A DNA stretch of 64,000 bases from Arenibacter certesii DSM 19833 (GTDB lineage Bacteria; Bacteroidota; Bacteroidia; Flavobacteriales; Flavobacteriaceae): contig NZ_AUCB01000006.1 of the NCBI RefSeq assembly GCF_000429545.1, positions 124,001 to 188,000 on the forward strand. Reading direction: 5' to 3'. The position numbers and the translations under genes were made by a program. Below the pieces are notes generated by a model that was not told where the DNA came from, searched no databases, and was given only the letters and a program-made list of their open reading frames with translations. Of this stretch, positions 1-7,454 are shown one piece after another; positions within the stretch are counted from its first letter, which is position 1, and the number at the start of each line of letters is the position of its first letter.

Positions 1-61
1 TGCCGGCGAGCTGTTCCCTGTTGCCTTCCAATACCTGTGCCACCTCGTAAACAGGTTTCAC
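1..61 (-). CDS. IS91-family transposase, N-terminal fragment
   Basis: Only the first 20 or so codons lie in the window; the gene continues past the left edge. From a GTG at 59-61 the minus strand reads MKPVYEVAQVLEGNRE, which resembles the start of IS91-type transposases (HUH rolling-circle enzymes). The GTG begins 2 bases after the stop codon of the recombinase, so the two are probably co-transcribed. A tyrosine recombinase followed by an IS91-type transposase is a pair I recall from Bacteroidota genomes. The family call rests on this short stretch plus the context, so it is tentative. Confidence 0.55.
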   Translation of the reverse strand, partial: MKPVYEVAQVLEGNREQLAG

Positions 62-63
62 GG

Positions 64-964
64 CTACCTCTTATAAAGCCGATCCAGTGGACTGAACGGC
101 TTTTGTCTACCCAGTTGTGCCACATGAAGGTAGGTAAGCGTTGTTTGTATATGTGCGTGTCCCAGCAAGTCTTTGACACTGATGATGTCCAACCCCATCT
201 CCAAAAGATGCGTGGCATAACTGTGCCGAAGGATATGGGGAGTGATCCCTTTCTGTATCCCGCTATGTTTGCGAGCTTCCCGAACGATCCATTGCACGCC
301 CATTGTCGATAACTGGGACGGATTGCCTTTCCTGTCGTAGCCATTAAAGCACCAGTTGGCAGGATGTTCTGCGGCAATGTATTTTTTTAGGCCACGAATC
401 TGCATCTGGGATAATGGAACATAGCGGTCTTTTCTGCCTTTTCCCTGACGGATGTGGAGCATCCTACGATCAAAATCAAGGTCATTTAGTTGTAGGTTGC
501 AAAGTTCAAAGTTACGAAGACCACAACCGTAGAGCATGGCCAGAACCAAACGGTGCTTCAGCAGTCTAGGGGCCTTGAGGAGCTGCCTTACCTCGTTGTG
601 GCTCAATACTACCGGAAGCTTTTTTGGTTGTTCTATCGAAGGCAGCACCACACGCATCTCCTTCATTCCGGCAATGCGATAAGCATAGCGAAGCCCATAG
701 ACCGTATGCTTGAAAAAACTATCGGATGGGGTCTTGCGCTGGGATTTCAAAACGTGCAGGTAGTCCAAGACCTGCTCCTGGTCAAGAACCAGCGGACTAC
801 AGTTAAAATGAAGGGATATATGCGCTAGGCAACGCGCATAATTGGTAAGGGTACTTTGGCTTTTACCGGAAAGCTCGATAGATCGTCTTAACTTACGGTA
901 CAGTTCATTAAATTCTGGAATGGAATTACAGGCCCTATCTATGAGGGTACTACTTTTTTTTCAT
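64..964 (-). CDS. Tyrosine recombinase (XerC/D-like), start disrupted by an A8 run
   Basis: This is a site-specific DNA recombinase of the phage-integrase family. The catalytic set is visible: R in GLRNFEL, K in GKGRKDRYVP, HILRH, LLGHAH, and the nucleophile Y in TLTYLHV, followed by SPLD near the C-terminus. The frame is open from 960 down to 64, and its N-terminal part looks like a SAM-like core-binding domain (ELYRKLRRSIELSGKS, TNYARCLAHISLHF). It has no in-frame ATG: the only one (962-964) is out of frame by one base across eight A residues, and seven would give an intact protein of about 299 residues. A TTG at 766-768 would give a 234-residue form without most of that domain. The insertion between strands that marks integron integrases (IntI) is not apparent. 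The IS91-type transposase follows directly. Confidence 0.8.
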
Positions 965-1044
965 AACTTACAATGAATTAATTAGACAATACCTAAAGGT
1001 AGTGAACAGCAGGGGAAATCTTGCTTGAAGCTACCTTTAGGTTT

Positions 1045-1243
1045 AGTTCAACAGAACCTATGAAGTAATGCAGGGTCTGGTGTTCAATTCCAGGTTTTGT
1101 CTATATTTATAATGTCGCCAAATCAAACTGATTAGGCATTTGAAAATTAAAAAATAAACGCAAACAAATTGCTTTGGCTTAGTGCGAGCAGGAATAGACA
1201 ATGTATCTCTGCTCCCGCATTACTCATAGCTTGGGCGTTGGCA
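1045..1243 (+). repeat. attC-like imperfect palindrome 0
   Basis: The 300-base gap between the recombinase and the first plus-strand gene holds a long imperfect inverted repeat. The left arm at 1057-1075 (CCTATGAAGTAATGCAGGG) pairs with the right arm at 1213-1230 (TCCCGCATTACTCATAGC). Outside the arms are TTCAAC (1047-1052) and GGGCGTTGGC (1233-1242), placed like the AAC and GTT boxes of an attC site. The right arm recurs exactly at 10003-10020. The likeness is one of layout; the outer boxes do not fit the strict RYYYAAC/GTTRRRY consensus. Confidence 0.55.
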
Positions 1244-1261
1244 GCAAGTTGAAAAACTAAA

Positions 1262-2569
1262 GTGGAAGAAAATAAAAAAATAGCTGATTTACCATCTTAT
1301 GCAAAACCTCGGAAAGAAATTCAGGGAGCATATGCAATTGGCAAAATCATCAAATTCTTTTCCTTTTTTGGTTTAAAGAATGAAAGTCTAAATGAAGCTT
1401 TTTCTAAAATCCCTGATTTAAAAAGAGAAATAGAACATTTATCAACAATACCAGATAAATTCAATAATCATTTTGCAAATCTTGGCTGGATTGCTCACGA
1501 ATCTATGAATTCTCCATTAATGGAAAAAGCGGTTGAATTAGCCGATAATGGCGAAACTCAAAAAGCTGAAGACATACTTTCCGACCATTTTACTTCAACA
1601 CAAATCAATTGGTTACAACACAGGTTTAAAGTATTACCAGAATTTTCAATTAGATTTGATCTAATCAAAAAAGCATATGAAGATACTTTGGAAGGAAGAT
1701 TTTATTCGTGTGTGCCAATTATACTACTGGTAATAGATGGAGTTGTTAATGATATTAGTAAAAGTAAAGGCTTTTTTACAGAAAACACAGATTTGACAGC
1801 TTGGGATAGTATTGCTGCACATAGTAGTGGATTGACAGCTATAAGGGATATTTTCAATACAACAAGAAAAAGAACTAATACGGACGAAATATTTCTACCT
1901 TATAGAAACGGTATTTTACACGGTCGAGATTTAAAATTTGACAACAAGTATGTAACAGGCAAATGTTGGTCAACACTTTTTGCTATAAACGACTGGGCAA
2001 GAGCTTTAAAGGAACAAAAAGAAAATCCACCAATTCCCGAAACTCAACCATCATTAAGGGAAAGTTTAAGAGATTTAAAAAAAACAATTGTTGAGCATAA
2101 CGAATGGCGAATTAAACACGATAAAATGCTCAAAGAATTGGAAAATTGGAAACCGAGAGCCGAATCTGAATTGAGTTTAAATCCTTCTGATTTTAAAAAG
2201 TTCAGTCCTGAAAAGCAAGCGTATGATTTAGCTCAAAATTGGTTGAATAAAAATTATGGAAAAATTGCAATTCAAATGTACAGAATTGGAGATAAGGAAA
2301 TTAATGTAGGTGCAGAAGCTGGTAAAATAAGACGTGAACTAGACTATAAAATTCTCAAAGATTTCAAAATAACTAAAATCAAAGATGACAAACCTGCGAT
2401 TTCGGAAGTTACAATGGACATAACATATGACTTAAATGGCAAGGAAATGAATAAAGAGATAGTTATGCGAATGATTTGCAAGTCACCATACGGAGAAATC
2501 GGAATTAACGGACAAGAAGATATTGCTTGGGAATTTATTAACAATTTCTTCTATCGACTTGACTTTTGA
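1262..2569 (+). CDS. HEPN-motif protein of unknown function
   Basis: This is a 435-residue soluble protein with no signal peptide or membrane segment. It starts at GTG 1262-1264, about 20 bases after the end of the preceding palindrome. Residues 215-220 read RNGILH, an R-x4-H motif inside a helical region (about 135-250). This is the signature of HEPN domains, many of which are RNases in toxin and antiphage systems. The rest, including a lysine-rich C-terminal region with alternating strands (about 320-435), I do not recognise. A second gene follows after 15 bases in the same direction and probably forms an operon with it. The base composition is AT-rich like the other cassettes. A defence role is inference from the motif and the context. 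Confidence 0.6.
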   Translation: MEENKKIADLPSYAKPRKEIQGAYAIGKIIKFFSFFGLKNESLNEAFSKIPDLKREIEHLSTIPDKFNNHFANLGWIAHESMNSPLMEKAVELADNGETQKAEDILSDHFTSTQINWLQHRFKVLPEFSIRFDLIKKAYEDTLEGRFYSCVPIILLVIDGVVNDISKSKGFFTENTDLTAWDSIAAHSSGLTAIRDIFNTTRKRTNTDEIFLPYRNGILHGRDLKFDNKYVTGKCWSTLFAINDWARALKEQKENPPIPETQPSLRESLRDLKKTIVEHNEWRIKHDKMLKELENWKPRAESELSLNPSDFKKFSPEKQAYDLAQNWLNKNYGKIAIQMYRIGDKEINVGAEAGKIRRELDYKILKDFKITKIKDDKPAISEVTMDITYDLNGKEMNKEIVMRMICKSPYGEIGINGQEDIAWEFINNFFYRLDF

Positions 2570-2584
2570 AAAACCAGATTTAGG

Positions 2585-3577
2585 ATGAACAATTTACTAT
2601 ATTATCCATACATAAACGTTCCAAGAACTGATTGGACTTTAAGAACTCTTTTGTACTACGACAACATAGGTTCGATTGTACCCCAAGAATATTTCTACGA
2701 ACCAGAAAGAAATTATGATGAGTTTATGCTTGAATTGGTTCGTAGTGAACTTGTGACACCAATAAATCCTTTAGATGTTCTAGATAATCCTCGGAAATCA
2801 ACACAACCATTTATTGAATTAATTCGAGATAACGAGAAGAAGCTGAAAAAAGCACAAAAAAGGTTTATTGGTGGATACCGTGGAAATATTCACGGAGATA
2901 AATTTTCTAAAGCTAACATACACGCAGATAAGTTTGACCAAGAAATATTCTATCAATTAGAAGAGTTGGGTCTTGCGGAAAGTAATGAAGGTCGTTGGTA
3001 TTCTGTAGAAAAGAAAACTGCAAACAATCTAATGAACTTTTTACCTACAGTGATAAGTGCTAAAACAGATAGACTAGCAACAACTGACTATATTAGACCT
3101 TTTTATAGTCGTTCATCTTTTAAAAAAATCCAGCAGAAAAGGGAAACAATATTGACTAGCTTAATTCCATTTCCTCAAGATATAGATTTGACACGGTTAT
3201 TAAAATTTAAAGAAAAGCATTCTGACTTATTAGAAGCTTTTAGGTCTCAGGTGGAGTTAATTGCGTTAGACTCAAATATAATTGAAGGTACACCAATTTT
3301 CTATCAACGTTTATCGGAATTGACCCAACGAAAAGATGAGTTATCCGCTAAAATGAGCGAAAGTAAGTTTAAGAGTATCTTATTCGGGACTGTTTGTGGT
3401 TTAATTGGAGCATATCAAGGAATTGCGACAGCCTCAACAACAGGTGCAATTATCGGTGCTTTACCAGGTTTTGCCAATGCTGTTTATTCAGCATTACAAA
3501 TTGAGAGAGCCGAAAATATATTTGACCAAAGTGGACTAAAGTATTTAGCTATTGCTGACAAAAGAATAAGAAAATAA
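2585..3577 (+). CDS. Hypothetical protein, possibly DUF6236-like
   Basis: This 330-residue protein starts MNNLLYYPYINVPRTDWTLR, and its first 60 residues are rich in aromatic residues. That opening recalls the DUF6236 group, but I am recalling the family rather than matching it. Residues 90-125 are charged (GGYRGNIHGDKF). Near the C-terminus (about 262-300) is a small-residue, glycine-rich hydrophobic stretch (FGTVCGLIGAYQG, then GAIIGALPGF), like a glycine-zipper membrane segment. It is the downstream partner of the HEPN-motif gene, 15 bases away, in the same cassette-like unit. It ends 13 bases before the first group II intron remnant. Function unknown. Confidence 0.6.
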   Translation: MNNLLYYPYINVPRTDWTLRTLLYYDNIGSIVPQEYFYEPERNYDEFMLELVRSELVTPINPLDVLDNPRKSTQPFIELIRDNEKKLKKAQKRFIGGYRGNIHGDKFSKANIHADKFDQEIFYQLEELGLAESNEGRWYSVEKKTANNLMNFLPTVISAKTDRLATTDYIRPFYSRSSFKKIQQKRETILTSLIPFPQDIDLTRLLKFKEKHSDLLEAFRSQVELIALDSNIIEGTPIFYQRLSELTQRKDELSAKMSESKFKSILFGTVCGLIGAYQGIATASTTGAIIGALPGFANAVYSALQIERAENIFDQSGLKYLAIADKRIRK

Positions 3578-3579
3578 AA

Positions 3580-4180
3580 ACCAGCGCACAGTCGAGTAGG
3601 TAAAGGGGAGTCTCACCCCTAAACCTCTCACACCCGCCTGAATAGAACGGGCAGGGAACCGTACGTGAACCTCTCGCTTCATACGGCTCTTGTCATACAG
3701 TCGGTAGGCCTAAATAGTTAGACCAGTTTGTATCCCAGTTCCCAATGGTAGAACAGATTTGGATATGACTTTGTAATAAATCGAAGCCATTTTACGGCTT
3801 TGACCTTGCTTCCTTTGAAGCTTTTATACTTGTTCAATATCCATTGAGTATTTCGGTTCGTTTTGTGCCACTCGAAGTATTTTCATGGGTAAAAATAATA
3901 TCCTTGTTCATACTACCTTACAACCTCACATCCGGTTTCTGCATAGCCTTTCCAGAAAGATGCTGAAGGATTACCCCTGCCCATAAGGGACTTGCACCCT
4001 CTAGATTAATTATCTACTTTGCAGTAGATAAAAGATGCCCATGCTGGGCACACACATAGTATATAAGCTATGGCTTGATCAGTCCTAACTTGGAAAATCC
4101 TGCGGATTTTCCAAAGCCAGTCTTTATCAGGAAAGGTCTGTGCCGTCAAACGCCACAGCTCATATACATAAACGTTACCT
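3580..4180 (+). repeat. attC-like palindrome 1, split by an intron remnant
   Basis: Removing the intron at 3591-4053 joins CAGCGCACA to ACATAG and restores an AAC box. The left arm at about 4056-4074 (TAGTATATAAGCTATGGC) pairs imperfectly with the right arm at 4152-4169 (GCCACAGCTCATATACAT). An inner hairpin lies near 4091-4112, where GGAAAATCC faces GGATTTTCC. The right end is AACGTTACCT at 4171-4180. The whole stretch from 3578 to 4196 contains no gene. Confidence 0.55.
3591..4053 (-). mobile_element. ORF-less group II intron remnant, copy 1
   Basis: Read on the minus strand, it begins GTGTGCCCAGC and ends CCTACTCGAC, both typical of bacterial group II introns. A 34-base domain V lies at 3656-3689: it starts GAGCCGTATG and ends CGTACGGTTC, with a GAGA loop. 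Upstream of it (minus strand) are the last 50 or so codons of the intron reverse transcriptase/maturase, with the motifs VKWLRFITK, NLFYHWELGY and a stop at 3718-3720. The rest of the enzyme is missing, so the element is about 463 bases instead of the usual 1.9-2.5 kb. It lies antisense to the flanking genes inside an attC-like palindrome. Confidence 0.8.
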
Positions 4181-4196
4181 ACAATTTGACCAACCA

Positions 4197-5033
4197 ATGA
4201 ACCAAAAGATAAAATTCAACAATCCTAATGAATTTTTGGAGTATAATTCCGAAAGATTATCTGAACAATATTTTGAACATTATCATTTGAATTCGCTATT
4301 CAAATCTTTGAAAAACGGAAACGGAAAACTATTTGACGTTTATAATATAGTTGGAGAAGATGGGACTGACATTTTAGCTGTTTGGGCAGATATTTCATAT
4401 TATTTATATGCAACAAAATGGGACGATGAAGCCATAAAAATTGTGGCTGAATCTATTGATATTGAAAATTTCAATATTGTCGTTTTTAGAGGACAAAAAG
4501 ATTTGATTAATGATGTTATAAAGTTTAAAAAATTAAAAACGAGATTAATAAATGACCGAATAATTTATGACTGTGAAGCTATTGATAAACTGAATATCAA
4601 AAACGGAGAATTAATTGTTGCAACGGAGAAAAATTTTCCTGACATATTGCAATTAAATTTAGGTTATTATCACGAGGATTTTAATGGACAAGGAACTCAA
4701 ACAGACGAAGAAATTTCAATGTCTGTGCAAATGGGAATTTTTGAAAGAACAATCTTTGCTTGGAAAGTAGATGACAAAATTACTTCCTCTTTAAGAATTA
4801 TAAATCACGACGCTCGAAATGTAATGATTGGAGCTCTTTTTACATCAAAAGAACATCGGAAAAAAAGATTTGCTTCAGAATTACTGCAATCTGCAACTTC
4901 CGAAATTTTAAAAAGTGGAGTAAAGAAATGTGGACTTCTGACTGAAAGAGAAAACATTGGTTCTAACAATACGGTTAAATCAGGAAATTACATCAAGAGA
5001 TACGAATGGATAAACGTTCAAATAATCGAATAA
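4197..5033 (+). CDS. GNAT-type N-acetyltransferase
   Basis: The predicted 278-residue protein starts at ATG 4197 (MNQKIKFNN). The frame is open further upstream to 4140, but that part lies in the palindrome arm. The C-terminal half looks like a GNAT acetyl-CoA-dependent fold: SLRIINHDARNVMIGALFTS (strand 4) runs into KEHRKKRFASELL, an R/Q-x-x-G/A-like acetyl-CoA loop, then LLTERENIGSNN. The N-terminal 150 residues are acidic and less typical. This gives the two-domain layout seen in stand-alone GNAT cassettes. The substrate is unknown. It is the only gene of its cassette-like unit and is AT-rich. Confidence is good for the fold and low for any specific role. Confidence 0.65.
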   Translation: MNQKIKFNNPNEFLEYNSERLSEQYFEHYHLNSLFKSLKNGNGKLFDVYNIVGEDGTDILAVWADISYYLYATKWDDEAIKIVAESIDIENFNIVVFRGQKDLINDVIKFKKLKTRLINDRIIYDCEAIDKLNIKNGELIVATEKNFPDILQLNLGYYHEDFNGQGTQTDEEISMSVQMGIFERTIFAWKVDDKITSSLRIINHDARNVMIGALFTSKEHRKKRFASELLQSATSEILKSGVKKCGLLTERENIGSNNTVKSGNYIKRYEWINVQIIE

Positions 5034-5035
5034 AA

Positions 5036-5660
5036 ACAGTAGCCAGTCGAGTAGGTAAAGGGGAGTCTCACCCCTAAACCTCTCACACCCGCCTGAATAG
5101 AACGGGCATGGAACCGTACGTGAACCTCTCGATTCATACGGCTCTTGTCATACAGTCGGTAGGCCTAAATAGTTAGACCAGCTTGTATCCCAATTCCCAA
5201 TGATAGAACAAATTTGGATATGACTTTGTAATAAATCGAAGCCATTTTACGGCTTTGATCTTGCTTCCTTTAAAGCTTTTATACTTGTTTAATATCCATT
5301 AAGTATTTCGGTTCGTTTTGTGCCACTGGCTTTAGATCGATGAGCCTGTAACGGTTCGTTTTGTGCCACTTGAAATGTTTTCATTCGCAAGAATAAAATG
5401 CTTGCTCATTTAACCTCACAGCTTCGTACTTAGTTCCTGTTAAGCCTTTCCAGAAAGATGCCGAAGGATTCCCCCTGCCCATAAAGGACCTGCCTGTCCG
5501 TCAGGCAGGCCCGCCTAGACAGATCGAGCAAGCTTGCACCCTCTAGATTAATTATCTACTTTGCAGTAAATAAAAGATACCCATGCTGGGTACACACAAA
5601 GTATATAGTGCATAGCACCCTTCGGGATGCTACGACATCATACGCGGAACGTTGTGTGTA
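5036..5660 (+). repeat. attC-like palindrome 2, split by an intron remnant
   Basis: With the intron (5046-5595) removed, CAGTAGCCA joins ACAAAG to give an AAC box. The left arm GTATATAGTGCATAGCA (5601-5617) pairs imperfectly with ATGCTACGACATCATAC (5627-5643). At the tip is a short hairpin, CCC TTC GGG (5618-5626). The right end is GGAACGTTGTGTGT at 5646-5659. From 5660 to 5824 there is AT-rich sequence leading into the next gene, in which I see nothing definite. Confidence 0.55.
5046..5595 (-). mobile_element. ORF-less group II intron remnant, copy 2
   Basis: The minus strand begins GTGTACCCAGC and ends CCTACTCGAC. Domain V is intact at 5111-5144, with GAGCCGTATG and CGTACGGTTC as its two flanks. 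The leftover reverse transcriptase C-terminus carries a CAA-to-TAA change compared with copy 1, so it is no longer open. This copy also has a duplicated 18-base stretch near 5306-5369 (GGTTCGTTTTGTGCCACT) and a hairpin-bearing insertion of about 44 bases near 5490-5532. It is the most diverged of the three copies. Confidence 0.78.
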
Positions 5661-5824
5661 ATTCCTCCCATTTCTGGAAAAAATTAATCTCTTAAAGCTA
5701 ACCTTTCAAGAAAATCTAAAAACACTAAAAGTCGATTTTCAGAACATTTAAAAAACCATACTCAGAATTCGAAGACTTGGATGTTTTACCAATTTTTGGT
5801 ACATTTGAGTAAAATAGAAATAAA

Positions 5825-6013
5825 ATGAGCAAAAACACATCAATTTCACTCGGAAATTATTTTGAAGAATTCGTTCAAAATCGAATCAAGGAGGGGCGAT
5901 TTAAAAATGTAAGCGAAGTTATACGGGCTGGATTGAGGATTTATCGAAAATCTGGGATTATACGTTTGAAGTATGGTCAGAAAAGCAAGCGGATATTTAC
6001 TATGAATCGCTAA
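5825..6013 (+). pseudogene. ParD-family antitoxin, truncated by deletion
   Basis: The first 42 or so residues (SISLGNYFEEFVQNRIKEG, VSEVIRAGLR) match the ribbon-helix-helix start of ParD antitoxins, which bind their own operator and neutralise a ParE toxin. ParD proteins are normally about 80 residues, and the C-terminal half that binds the toxin is missing. After GLR the frame runs into sequence that belongs, one frame over, to a ParE toxin. This indicates a single deletion that removed the antitoxin tail and the toxin start. The remaining 62-residue product could at most bind DNA. The start at ATG 5825 is clear. Confidence 0.7.
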
Positions 6014-6201
6014 TTTCTGACTGTCAAAAAATTACTGACAACCCAAGTTTAGGAAAAAACTATAACGGAATTACTCAAAATCTTCTTGGAATAAAATCGA
6101 ATAGACATATCATTTTCTATCGAACATTGAATGATAACTATGCTGAAATCACAAGAATTTTACACGAGAGAATGGATTTAAAAAAGAGAATAAACGAATA
6201 A
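5938..6201 (+). pseudogene. ParE/RelE-family toxin lacking its start
   Basis: One frame over from the ParD remnant, 87 codons read as the body of a ParE toxin: LSKIWDYTFEVWSEKQAD, NPSLGKNYNGI, LGIKSNRHIIFYRTL, and EITRILHERMDLKKRI before the stop at 6199-6201. ParE proteins (about 95-100 residues) act on DNA gyrase. The usual first 10-12 residues and a start codon are absent, lost in the same deletion that cut the antitoxin. Translation could occur only by frameshifting from the ParD frame, for which I see no signal. It is probably dead. Confidence 0.7.
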
Positions 6202-6204
6202 AAA

Positions 6205-6775
6205 CTACACACAGTCGAGTAGGTAAAGTTGAGTCTCACGCCAAAACCTCTCACACCCGCCTGAATGGTACGGGCAGGCAACCATTGTTGAACCTCTCGA
6301 TTCATACGGCTCTTGTCATATGGTCGGTAAGGCCTAAATAGTTAGACCAGTTTGTATCCCAATTCCCAATGATAGAACAAATTTGGATATGACTTTGTAA
6401 TAAATCGAAGCCATTTTACGGCTTTGATCTTGCTTCCCTTGAAGCTTTTATACTTGTTCAATATCCATTGAGTATTTCGGTTCGTTTTGTGCCACTCGAA
6501 GTATTTTCATGGGTAAAAATAATATCCTTGTTCATACTACCTTATAACCTCACATCCGGTTTCTGCATAGCCTTTCCAGAAAGATGCCGAAGGAATACCC
6601 CTGCCCATAAGGGACCTGCCTGTCCGTCAGGCCCGCCCGCCTAGACAGATCGGGCAAGCTTGCACCCTCTAGATTAATTATCTACTTTGCAGCAAATAAA
6701 AGATGCCCCTGCTGGCCACACACAATGGGTATAGCGATCATGCCCTTCACAAGGTCAGGCACGCCGCATACCCTC
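6205..6775 (+). repeat. attC-like palindrome 3, split by an intron remnant
   Basis: Without the intron (6214-6721), CTACACACA joins ACAATGGG, restoring ACAACA. The CTACACACA end is complementary to the GTTGTGTGTA that opens this same cassette at 5651-5660. The left arm GGGTATAGCGATCATGCCC (6727-6745) pairs with AAGGTCAGGCACGC-CGCATACCC (6751-6773) with several mismatches. No clear GTT box follows; the sequence continues CCTTAACCACC. Confidence 0.45.
6214..6721 (-). mobile_element. ORF-less group II intron remnant, copy 3
   Basis: The minus strand begins GTGTGGCCAGC and ends ACCTACTCGAC. It is nearly identical to copy 1 through the reverse transcriptase remnant and the deletion junction. It carries the hairpin insertion seen in copy 2 (about 6616-6661). 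Domain V (6279-6312) has decayed on its 3' side (ATGGTTG instead of TACGGTTC), which breaks base pairs that the catalytic core needs. This copy is therefore unlikely to splice. Confidence 0.77.
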
Positions 6776-6796
6776 CCTTAACCACCAATTATAAAA

Positions 6797-7450
6797 ATGA
6801 CCAAAAAAGAAATTTACGAAAAGGCAGATAGTGTTATTGGAATTGGAGGAATGACGGGAAATGAACGGCTTTCTGAAAGTGGTTTAATGGACTTGTTTGA
6901 AAGTGTTAAAAAGAAAGATAAATATTTAGCTAGAACAATTCTAGAAGCTTTAAAATTTGACGAACTCTCAATAGGAAGAATAGTTGGGTTTTCAATTGAT
7001 TCTTTAAAATATCCTAATCCTTGGGCTTTCCCGAATGAAAGCTCAAACAAACTGAAAAAGGAGTCTAAAGCAATTCTAGAATACTCGAATCTGAACGAAA
7101 TTGTAATGGGTGGACCATTGCGCGGAATCTGTAAGCTAAAATTAAATGAAACTGTAGTGGTTGTAATATCTGAAAATTGTGGTGGACCTGCAATTTGGAC
7201 GCGAAATGGACAAAAAGCAGCAGTTCCGATTTGGGACAAGGCTTTCTTAAGTGGACCATTTCAAAGAATTGGACTGGTGGATTTAACAAATCAGACTCTG
7301 ACCAAATACAAGAAAAAATTTAAAGTTTTGGATTTGAGGTCGTTCAGCGGCAATTATATTAAAGCATTTGACAGCCCTACAAATCGAATAAAAAGTGTTG
7401 AGTTCGATTACATAAATGAACCGATTGAAGAAGTTATCGAAATGAAATAA
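6797..7450 (+). CDS. Hypothetical protein, 217 residues
   Basis: I do not recognise this family. The protein is soluble, has no signal peptide, and starts at ATG 6797. It opens with a glycine-rich segment (SVIGIGGMTGNERLSESG, 12-29). In the middle are GGPLRGICKLKLNETVVVVI and ISENCGGPAIWTRNGQKAA (about 104-142), which look like paired strands and a loop, then LDLRSFSGNYIKAFDSP (179-195). Its start is 22 bases beyond palindrome 3. Short complementary 8-mers flank it (CCAATTAT at 6785, ATAATTGG at 7447). It is the only intact gene of its cassette-like unit. Confidence 0.55.
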   Translation: MTKKEIYEKADSVIGIGGMTGNERLSESGLMDLFESVKKKDKYLARTILEALKFDELSIGRIVGFSIDSLKYPNPWAFPNESSNKLKKESKAILEYSNLNEIVMGGPLRGICKLKLNETVVVVISENCGGPAIWTRNGQKAAVPIWDKAFLSGPFQRIGLVDLTNQTLTKYKKKFKVLDLRSFSGNYIKAFDSPTNRIKSVEFDYINEPIEEVIEMK

Positions 7451-7454
7451 TTGG

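Noticed and set aside
64-964. Reading the recombinase as an integron integrase (IntI)
   Set aside because: Its position fits, but the stretch between FNGYDRKGNPS and the HILRH box is too short to hold the additional IntI segment, and an IS91-type transposase gene is joined to it.
1075-1095. T-arm-like hairpin CTGG...TTCAATT...CCAG suggesting a tRNA remnant
   Set aside because: No acceptor, D or anticodon arms can be drawn around it; it lies inside the palindrome of the cassette site.
4006-4197. 63-residue minus-strand frame overlapping the first palindrome
   Set aside because: It runs through intron domain I and the palindrome arm, has no homology that I can see, and is better explained as structured RNA/DNA.
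3591-6721. CRISPR-like interpretation of the repeated segments
   Set aside because: The repeats are several hundred bases long with whole genes between them, and they carry group II intron ends and domain V; there are no short spacers or cas genes.
6814-7289. Long minus-strand frames opposite the 217-residue gene
   Set aside because: They are shadows: the plus-strand frame has a proper start, balanced composition and cassette orientation.
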